A stretch of DNA of 64,000 bases, taken from assembly GCA_035578175.1 (NCBI GenBank), contig JAQMRL010000003.1:110263319-110327318 (forward strand), given 5' to 3'. Source of the DNA: Catonia carolina (Eukaryota; Arthropoda; Insecta; Hemiptera; Achilidae). The notes under the pieces are model-generated. The model was given only the letters and a program-made list of their open reading frames with translations, made no database searches and had not been told where the DNA came from. Both the position numbers and the translations under genes were made by a program. Below, in pieces: positions 56,679 through 64,000 of the stretch (the stretch's first letter is position 1; each line of letters starts with the position of its first letter).

Positions 56679-57248
56679 CCCTTTATAGGTCTGTGGTAGG
56701 TATACTTACCACTGGCAATTAGGTCGATTTTTTCTAAGAATAAGCTATGCAGTTGAACCTTATTGGCATTTGATGGTTTTATAGATATTCTCTGGTAAGT
56801 AGGCTATCCACATATTGAAATAAGCGCGCAGCGACCATTTTCTTTGTGAGTTACACGAATGTGGTAAGGATTCATATCAGCGTACGCTTACATGTTGTTT
56901 TGTTGTTACTTTTGTACAGTGCTTAGAAAATTCCAGATTTTTACGGGAAAGCAAGCATTTATGCTATTATAAAATTATGATAAGTTATTCTCCACATTTT
57001 TCTGTTACATAGGGCTACATGTTGTTTTAATAAGCATTCTTACCACTAAACATTATGTGATTCTCATGTCAATAAACGTTCCTTGGTAAGTAGCCTATAC
57101 TTATCAGGGCTTGACGTAAAAAAAATAAATAGCTGACTGTTCTGGCACTAGAAATACAATATTCAAGTCCCTATAAAACAAAATTTAACATTTTACAACA
57201 TGCGTATTTCCCCCCCCCCCCGTAGTAGGCCTACTGCCCTATAAAGGG
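56679..57248. mobile_element. piggyBac-type MITE with TTAA target
   Basis: Begins CCCTTTATAGGTCTGTGGTAGG and ends with GTAGTAGGCCTACTGCCCTATAAAGGG (inverted). TTAA lies at 56675-56678 and 57249-57252. TTAA with CCCTTT ends is typical of piggyBac. 570 bp, no transposase. A partial copy is at 10060. Confidence 0.85.
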
Positions 57249-57521
57249 TTAACATATCCCTCCGTCAATTTAAATAACTCCCACCAAAAACTTACCCCTC
57301 CCACCACAAAACACAAACCCCCTTTTATTTCTGGTTATCGACAAAATTCCCTTCCAAAAAAAAAAAAAAATTAAAGGCCACTGAATATTTAAATTAATCA
57401 ATAAATAATGAAAAGAGCCGTCTCTCTACTCCCCCCACTTTTCTCACAACCTTCAAAGAATTGCCACAGACCCCAAAACTATAATTTCCCTTAACTAAAA
57501 CTTTATCAAATATACCCTTCT
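57249..57521. other. No feature recognised
   Basis: Pyrimidine-rich unassigned DNA with an A-run at 57356-57371. Confidence 0.4.
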
Positions 57522-58362
57522 AACGGGTGTTTCAAAAATGACGCACTTCGAAGTTTAAGGGTTAATATTTTCTGCATAGGGAATATTTTTTCCCCCAAAT
57601 AATAGTTTGCACTACCGTACTCATTGTTGACCCATTGTGTATTACTGACATGTACTAGTGCTATCCCAGTATTCATTTGTGTCTGTAGTGTCTGTATAAG
57701 TTCAAACATGGTTTTTTCAAAGGATGAACGTGTTTTTATTATTGAAAGTTATTGCTCATATAAATCTTACGAACGAGTGAAAGACGAGTTCCAGTTAAAA
57801 TTTCCCAATTCTGAAGTACCTAATAACACCACAATATCGCTTCTGATTTAATAAATTTCGTGAGACTGGTAGTGTACAGGATCGGAAAAGCACAGGTCGA
57901 CCATCAGTGTAAACAGAACAAGTTTTGGACGATGTGAAACAACGTTTGACTACCCCACCCGGCAAATCACTTAGAAAGTTATCTTCACAGGCTGGATTAT
58001 CACTATCTTCCGCTTTAAAGTCTACAAAAAAATTAAATCTGCACCCTTACCACATCGGTGTCGTTCATGAACTGAAAGAAGTTTACCATGGGAAACTTAT
58101 ACAGTATTGTCGTTGGATACGTTCTCTTGTTAATGACAACGGTGTTGAAATATTGGATCGTGTTTATTTCAGTGACGAAGCATGGTTCCACTTGGATGGT
58201 TACATCAACAGCCAAAACTGCCGAATATGGAACGCTCATAATCCTCACACATTTCATGAACGTCCACTACACGCACGTAATATTGATGTTTGGTGTGCGA
58301 TCTCCCGGCGTCGTATTGTTGGGGATTTATTTTTTGACACATCTGTAGATGGTCAATAATAT
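57522..58362 (+). mobile_element. DD41D element, right part lost
   Basis: Left terminal repeat ACGGGTGTTTCAAAAATGACGC at 57522, preceded by TA. The element ends abruptly at about 58362 in the middle of the transposase, where an inverted-repeat/SINE structure begins. Confidence 0.78.
57709..58359 (+). pseudogene. DD41D transposase, N-terminal half, broken
   Basis: Starts MVFSKDERVFIIESYCSYK (57709), the first DNA-binding segment. A frameshift with stops occurs at ~57850, after which KFRETGSVQDRKSTGRPS is in another frame. From 57925 it reads DDVKQRLTTPPGKSLRKLS and LNLHPYHIGVVHELKEV, and the first catalytic motif DRVYFSDEAWFHLDGYINS. It stops after VGDLFFDTSVDGQ, before the second and third aspartates. 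Confidence 0.82.
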
Positions 58363-58785
58363 CATAAACAATTTAATTCAATCCTAAGATTTTATTTATA
58401 ATTTTTTTTTAATTCCAAATGTGTGTACGTTGCAATCTGTTCAATTCAGAACAATAAGCAACCCCATGACCCAATGAGATGAGGATGATATGTATGACGT
58501 GTAAATAAGGTATAGTCTTGTACAGACTCAGGTCGACCATTCCTGAGAGAGTATGGTTAATTGAACCCAACCATCAAAGTACACCGGTAAACACCGTCTA
58601 GCATTCAAATCCGTATAAAAGTATTTACCTTTACTAGGATTTGAACCAGGAACCTTTGTCTCCAAAAATCAGCTGTTTAACAGCTTTAATCAGCTGTTTA
58701 ACAGCTGATTTTGGCGACGACTTTACCTCTAGACCAACCCGGTTGGTTATAAAATCTTAAGATTGAATTAAATTGTTTATTTATC
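58363..58785 (-). repeat. SINE S1 inside ~35-bp inverted flanks
   Basis: S1 occupies 58396-58747 (minus) with a duplicated hairpin segment (CAGCTGTTTAACAGCT twice at 58670-58705). Its flanks AAACAATTTAATTCAATC (58367-) and GATTGAATTAAATTGTTT (58762-58779) are inverted copies, so the SINE sits inside a short palindrome or the remains of a small inverted-repeat element. Confidence 0.78.
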
Positions 58786-58971
58786 AGGAAGTTTAGTAAA
58801 TGCTTTGTTTGATGTAAGTATCAATATAACTGAACTACCCCTAAAACATTTCTACCCTTAACTATAGTAATGGACGTAATTAATCCAGTGAAGTGAGAAG
58901 GATTATATTAGAAAAGGGGGAGATTTTGACAGCAATTCTGATGGTTGTTTGACAAGAGAGAAGGGTTTCAA

Positions 58972-59213
58972 TCTTATTATGAATAACAATACCTAACTAT
59001 TGCAAATGACTCGCTATGTAAGCCGAGTGGAAGCAAGCGTGACAGAATCATCTCGATTGAACAACAACTCAACGAATAAGGGAGGAAACGCAAAGAGTGT
59101 AAAATTTCGTAGATTTATTTTAGATAGCTAACATTTAACTTCAACTAACCATCACTTTTATGTCCTTCTACTTGTTTTCTCCCGAATTATTTTTTTGACG
59201 ATTTTAATACTGT
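58972..59213 (+). repeat. 240-bp direct repeat, left copy
   Basis: Contains GACTCGCTATGTAAGCCGAG and GGGAGGAAACGCAAAGAGTG. Repeated at 59977-60222 with small differences. Compared with that copy it has TACCTA for TA at 58990-58995. Confidence 0.85.
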
Positions 59214-59972
59214 AAAAATCTGGTGTGAAACACTCACACAACTTTCTCTTGCCAATACAAATAATTAACAATATAATCTAACATTAGTAATAAAACATTT
59301 GAAATAAACAAAAAACTAACCTCAATAAACATAACCTATCGATAAACATAACCGATAAACATATTTAATCATAGGCCTAGGCCTATATGAAAGACGCAAA
59401 ATGAAAATCAACCTCAGTTTGGCTTAAAAATACGGAATATCACTCTTTCATGCTAAACTAGGCTCTGTAGAGAAACAGTTTTTAAATAAAAGTTGTAGAT
59501 CTTGTAATTTCCAAAAATTTAGTGTACATACACTTTTGTCGTAAAATGCATACTAAGGCCGAAATCTTAAAAAAATAGATTTTTTATACGTTTCCGTGAG
59601 AAAAAAACAGAAAACCGCTAATTACCGCTAAACTAAGCGTTATACAAAAAAGTGTTTGAAATAAAAGTTGCAGAATTTTAAATTCTCTACAACTTTTATT
59701 ATAAACTTTTTGCGGTAAAATGCATATTAAAGCCGCAATCTTAAAAACAATTGTTTTAAGTAAAAACAGCTTCACCAAAAATTTCAGCAAACATGGCGCC
59801 TACCCTATCTTGTAGAGCATAAAAAATTTAGTAAACCAGGCGATTTAAAAAAAAAACGTAGGACCCGTTTTTGAGAAAATCTCAAAAAAGTGAAAAATTA
59901 CACGAATAAAGTACTGCTTCCAGTTACCGATTTTGATGAAAATGTTCGTGTTGGATCCGGTAGTGGTGTCTA
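59214..59972 (-). repeat. Family B repeat, truncated
   Basis: Minus-strand copy lacking the TG-bearing terminal quarter. It contains a double TAGGCCTAGGCCTA at 59372-59385 and lies between the two 240-bp direct repeats. Confidence 0.83.
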
Positions 59973-59976
59973 CCGG

Positions 59977-60222
59977 ATTATTATGAATAACAATAACTAT
60001 TGCAAATGACTCGCTATGTAAGCCGAGTGGAAGCAAGCGTGACAGAATCATCTCGATTAAACAACAACTCAACGAATAGCTAAGGGAGGAAACGCAAAGA
60101 GTGTAAAATTTCGTAATGTATTTTAGATAGATAACATTGAACTTCAACTGACCATCATTATTATGTAATTCTGCTTGTTTTTCTCCCGAATTATTCTTTT
60201 AACCGATTTTAATTGTCAAAAA
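59977..60222 (+). repeat. 240-bp direct repeat, right copy
   Basis: Second copy; it has TAGCTA (60077-60082) where the left copy has TA. LTR features (TG..CA ends, primer site, polypurine tract) are not visible, so a segmental duplication is more likely than an LTR pair. Confidence 0.83.
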
Positions 60223-60311
60223 TTTATAAAACTATTGCTCGTAAACAATAACCAAAACAAATAGTCAGCTGGCAGCCATTCGTTCACGTCAACTTTGTCC
60301 ATAAAGTTAAT

Positions 60312-60716
60312 TTGTTGTTTAGGTGATCAGCTGAAAGGCTCGTTTGAAACTCTATAGAGGTATTACTAAGTAAAACGAGGAGCAAGGTGGTTTACCATTG
60401 CCTTCCTCACTGAGTGAAAAAGTATGTTATCAGCATGCCAGTTCCTTTGAAAAGCATCTACTTTCCACCCAGGAAATGACACCTTCACTTCGTTTACCAC
60501 AGGGTCTGGCTATATATAGACTAACTTAATGAAATTTATTTTTTCAGAGGAGATAACTCTGATTAGTGTCTTTTACACCTCTACCTGTTCTGTTGTTAAA
60601 TGCTTCAGTCATATAATTGGCTGACCATGTGATAAGAAACACAATTATTTTTTGTAGCCCTGAAACTAACAGATCGAATGCAAATAATTTAGCACTCCAT
60701 CTGCCCGTTATGGGCT
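60312..60716 (-). repeat. Family A element, diverged
   Basis: Full-length but with many substitutions and a short insertion (TATATAGACTAACTTA) near 60510. Confidence 0.82.
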
Positions 60717-60920
60717 TAACAATTATTTATTGACTGAATTAATAATTACCATTAATTTTTTAAATTGAGCCATTAAACAGCCCGCTCATCACTTGAAGAC
60801 ACATTAAGGAAAAAATTAGGAAAGTTGATAGCTTCAAGTACCTCTGAAAGATAATACAACCAAAGATCAGCAAAAAGAAAGCGAACAACAGACGAAAAAA
60901 GATGGTTGGTGCACTCCCAG

Positions 60921-61947
60921 GTTGTCTAAGTCATCAACCGAAAGGCTGGTTTGAACCTGTAGAGGTTTTACTAGGTAAAACGAGGAGTAAGGTGGTTTAC
61001 CAGGGCCTTCCTCACTGAGTGGAAAAGTACGCTGTCAGCATGCCGGGCCCTCTAAAAAGCACATATTTTCCACTCTGCAAATGACACCCTAACTTTGTTC
61101 ACCACAGGGTCTGGCTGTATAATGAAGTTCATTATTTATAGAGGAGATGACTCTGATTAGTGTCACAGTACACCTGTACCTCTTCTGTTTTTAAGGGGGT
61201 AGTCAACTCAAGATGATTTTTTTAAAATTTTGAGTGTTTTTTCATTTGTTTGAAGTTTAAAATTTTCTGAATCACAACATATTTTGTTTACTTTGTAAGT
61301 TGACAAAAAGTTATAAAAACATCTGTTTAAAATAAAGCTCACTAGCAAGGCGAGTGAAATTATTCCTTCAACTTTGAAGTTTTCCGGAAATATGGTTTCT
61401 GCATGATCGTAAGTTCTTGGGAATTAATTATTTCGGTTTGTATTGTAGATATTTGGATGATTTTTTTTTCAAATGTTCATAATTTCTTGCTCTATTAGGC
61501 TATCTGTCGAATGATTATTACAAAAACCTTAATAGGGATTTAGTTAAAAATAATTTGTGAATACATAAAATAAATGTTTTTTAAAATATGGTTTTTCTTC
61601 AATAAAATTCTTGTAAGAAAAAGTACGTACAGCGCATACAACAGGTAATAGAGAAGAATTTTCTGTATTTTGTAGCATAAGAATCGTGTTGATATCTTTC
61701 TTGGTTCCTGAGATATTTGATTCCCCGTAAAAGCCCGCTTTTCCAACCTCGCCCTTATATTAGGGGCTGTAATTAATTTTTTGGCTTTGTTCAAATGGTA
61801 GATCGTTACTAAAAAATTACTCTTTCATTTAAAATAAATAATAATAAATTATAGCCAGAAGTTTTGATTTTCATTTTCTGGGTTGACTATCCCTTTAATG
61901 ATTCAGTCATTTAATAAGCTGACCATGTGATAAGAAACAGAACTACT
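60921..61947 (-). repeat. Family A element split by a 700-bp insertion
   Basis: The two parts (60921-61194 and 61895-61947) are collinear with the family A consensus on either side of the inverted-end element 61195-61894. The GGGCAG terminus is missing. Confidence 0.82.
61195..61894. mobile_element. Inverted-end MITE at TTAA (or TA)
   Basis: Ends GGGGGTAGTCAACTC (left) and AGGGATAGTCAACCC (right, reverse complement), flanked by TTAA at 61191-61194 and 61895-61898. The interrupted family A copy supplies the empty-site comparison. TTAA would suggest piggyBac, but the end sequence is atypical and a TA target is equally possible. No transposase. Confidence 0.75.
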
Positions 61948-62152
61948 GCTTGACAACGATCAAAATAGGATTCCCTCCCTTCCCACTTTTTCCATTCCCG
62001 TTCGCACTACGTGCCGGATCGAATACATCGGTACGCACAACACAAATGAGCAATTAATATGAATATCACTTATACTATAAGATTCTTGTTATCCATAACA
62101 TTTTGTACAGATTATGTTACCACCAGCAGAAGGTCATTAATGTTTCCATTAT
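61948..62152. other. No feature recognised
   Basis: Unassigned. Confidence 0.35.
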
Positions 62153-63105
62153 TACTTTCTCTTGCCTATATGAATATATAGGAAGGAAAGTATTGTTTTC
62201 ATGTCGATTTTTCGAAATCGAGTTTTCACCGGATCTATACGTTTTCAGACCCCCTGAACCCAAAAAAACATGTTTTTAGCGATTGGTTTGTGTGTGTGTC
62301 TGTGTGTGTGTCTGCCTGTGAACAGAATATCTCAAGAACGGAACATTGTACGAACTTGAAACTTGAAACTTAAGTTACATACCACTACCGGACGCGACAC
62401 GAACATTTTCATCAAAATCGGTCAACCGGAAGTAGTAGTTTATTCGTATAATTTTTCAGTTTTTTGCGATTTTCTCCAAAACTGGTCCTACGATTTTTTT
62501 TAAAATCGCTTATTTTACTCAATTTTTTATTCTCTACAAGATAGGGTAGGCGCCATGTTTGCTGAAATTCTCGGTGAGGCTGTTTTCACGTAGAAACGTT
62601 GTTTTTTTAAGATTACGGCTTTAATATAAATTTTAGCGCAAAAACTTATATACTAAAAGTTGTAGAGAATTTAAAAACCTACAACTTCTGTTTCAAACAT
62701 TTTTTTGTATGACGCTTAGTTTAGCAGTAATTAGCGATTTTCTGATTTTTTCTCACGAAAACGTGTGAAAAATCGATTTTTTTAAGATTTCGGTCTTAGT
62801 ATGCATTTTACGACAAAAGTGTATATAACCAAATTTATAGGAAATTTAAAGATCTACAACTTTTATCTAACGTATTTTTCTCTAAAGAGCCTAGTTTAGC
62901 GTGAAATAGTGATTTTCCGTATTTTTAAGCCAGACTGAGGTTGATTTTCATTTTGAGTGTTTCACTCATGATTAAAATAAGGTTATGTTTATTGAGGTTA
63001 GTTTTTTGTTTATTTCTAATATTTTATTACTAATGTTAAATTATATTGTAAATTATTTGCATTGGCAAGAGAAAGTTGTGTAAGTGTTTCACACCAGATT
63101 TTTTT
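62153..63105 (+). repeat. Family B repeat, full-length
   Basis: Complete copy with a minimal TG tract (62287-62320). Confidence 0.88.
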
Positions 63106-63471
63106 TGTTTACTATTAGGTAGTGTAGTCATAATATAACACAGCTAGTTCTTAATTTATAATGTTGACTGTTAATCTAAATAATTGATACGATTTAATTA
63201 AATGGAGTAAGCATTATTCCTTATTTACTTGAGAGCAGCTAATATAAACTATGCTTTTACTTCAGTTGTAATCTGCAGTGTTAGCGACCGTGCAATATTG
63301 GTTTTGTGGTTAGTGCAGTTTTATTATGTTTTGGGTTTGATATCGGTTGTTTAATATTCAGATAAATTCGTACAGGTCATTTGTTCTAGCTAGAAGCTCT
63401 CCCATCAACTCTCTGTGCCGCTGAGCTGTTCTGTTTAGTGGTGGGGGAAGCACCTCGTAGTTGTAACATAT
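63106..63471. other. No feature recognised
   Basis: Unassigned. Confidence 0.35.
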
Positions 63472-64000
63472 AGGTGATTCAAAAAGAGCGCCGGTTTTGA
63501 TATATCAAATTAAGAGATTTATTTTATTGAAAAACTGAAAATAAATACATCAACAAGTTCATCTTACCTTCCGATTTCATGTATGAAAAATGATGTCATG
63601 CATGTGTCCTCCTCTACTGCGCTGGCACGCATCAACTCTGTCCATGAAATTGGATGTTACTGCACGACAAGTTTCGACTTCCATTTGCCCGATAACCCGT
63701 CGAATTTCCTCCTTCAAGTCATTGATGTTTCGGGGTTTATTGGCATACACCAATGACTTCAGATGACCCCAAAGATGAAAGTCACAAGGCGTCAAGTCAC
63801 ACGACCTTGGTGGCCATTGATGGTCGGAATTACGAGAAATGATGCGATCCTGGAACCGTTCACGGAGCAACAACATTGTTTCTCGTGCAGCGTGACAGGT
63901 GGCACCATTCTGCTGAAACCACAACTCGTCAATGTCCATTCCATCCAAATGACGCCACAAAAACTCCCTAATCATCGTACGGTATCGGTAACAGCCACAC
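63472..64000 (-). mobile_element. DD41D element, continues beyond window
   Basis: The terminal repeat GGTGATTCAAAAAGAGCGCC at 63473-63492 and the following ~90 bp match the right end of the element at 54752-55706. The other end is outside the window. Confidence 0.9.
63577..63975 (-). pseudogene. DD41D transposase, C-terminal part, catalytic Asp lost
   Basis: An open minus-strand frame reads IREFLWRHLDGMDIDELWFQ, QNGATCHAARETM and WPPRSCDLTPCDFHLWG, ending MHDIIFHT. The residue expected to be the second catalytic Asp (QQDxATCH in relatives) is Asn, while the third Asp is kept at 41-residue spacing. The upstream part lies outside the window. The Asn probably makes this copy inactive despite its open frame. 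It differs from the 55299-55598 copy by only a few residues. Confidence 0.87.

Noticed and set aside
56679..57248. Element end by simple reading of TAGGCCTA at 57226 as part of its terminus
   Set aside because: The terminus is fixed by TTAA and the inverted CCCTTTATAGG; the TAGGCCTA lies inside it and is absent from the matching left end.
59214..60222. LTR retrotransposon between 240-bp direct repeats
   Set aside because: The repeats lack TG...CA ends, no primer-binding or polypurine site is seen, and the interior is only a family B copy without gag or pol.

Overview
This window is AT-rich animal DNA. It contains two exons of one recognisable host gene inside a dense, many-layered deposit of transposable elements. 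The gene is the Gbx/unplugged homeobox gene. Its homeodomain, the intron between homeodomain residues 44 and 45, and the mix of mariner, DD41D, hAT, piggyBac, Helitron, Penelope-like and tRNA-SINE elements all point to an insect. The very frequent word TAGGCCTA and the repeat style would suit a hemipteran, but I cannot prove that from sequence alone.

Layout. 1-10.9 kb: a DD41D transposon with an intact-looking transposase, a transposon fragment folded into a 643-bp hairpin locus, a 93-bp tandem array, a Penelope-like inverted pair with two hammerhead-ribozyme motifs, and a hAT element nested in a SINE. 10.9-18.0 kb: two coding exons of unplugged separated by a 6.6-kb repeat-filled intron; upstream exon(s) are not recognised here. 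18.0-22 kb: an 18-bp minisatellite just after the stop codon, then very AT-rich DNA with a degenerate array of conserved hairpins. 22-35 kb: SINEs, 3' ends of several LINE families, a GGGG-ended TA-flanked MITE, a second TA-flanked MITE, and a broken THAP-domain gene. 35-48 kb: LINE pieces with a full DD41D element, SINEs and another LINE inserted, a hAT element with a perfect 8-bp target duplication, a 60/66-bp minisatellite, and a block of recurring GGCAAAAAGGTGTAT-like motifs. 48-64 kb: a LINE insertion with an inverted 5' part, several ~1-kb TG-bearing repeats, a mariner inside a hAT remnant, more DD41D copies, the 3' end of a Helitron, a piggyBac-type MITE, and a family-B repeat between 240-bp direct repeats.

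No operon-like or metabolic organisation is present. Apart from unplugged and the THAP remnant, the recognisable coding sequences are transposon proteins, most of them broken. The best-preserved transposase is at 102-1157.

The most interesting pattern runs through the whole window. The palindrome TAGGCCTA occurs about 22 times, where roughly 0.6 would be expected from base composition. In nine clear pairs of related repeat copies (ten with one weaker pair), one copy has TA where the other has TA-n-TA, with n being GGCC, GCC, GGG, GC, CC, GAC or GGCA. That is what excision of a TA-targeting transposon with GG...CC ends would leave. A MITE with GGGG...CCCC ends and a clean TA target duplication lies at 24738-25322, and a related empty site lies at about 29020-29036. 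Coordinates of repeat edges are read by eye and may be off by a few bases; family names A, B, C, S1-S4 and L-a to L-f are local labels.
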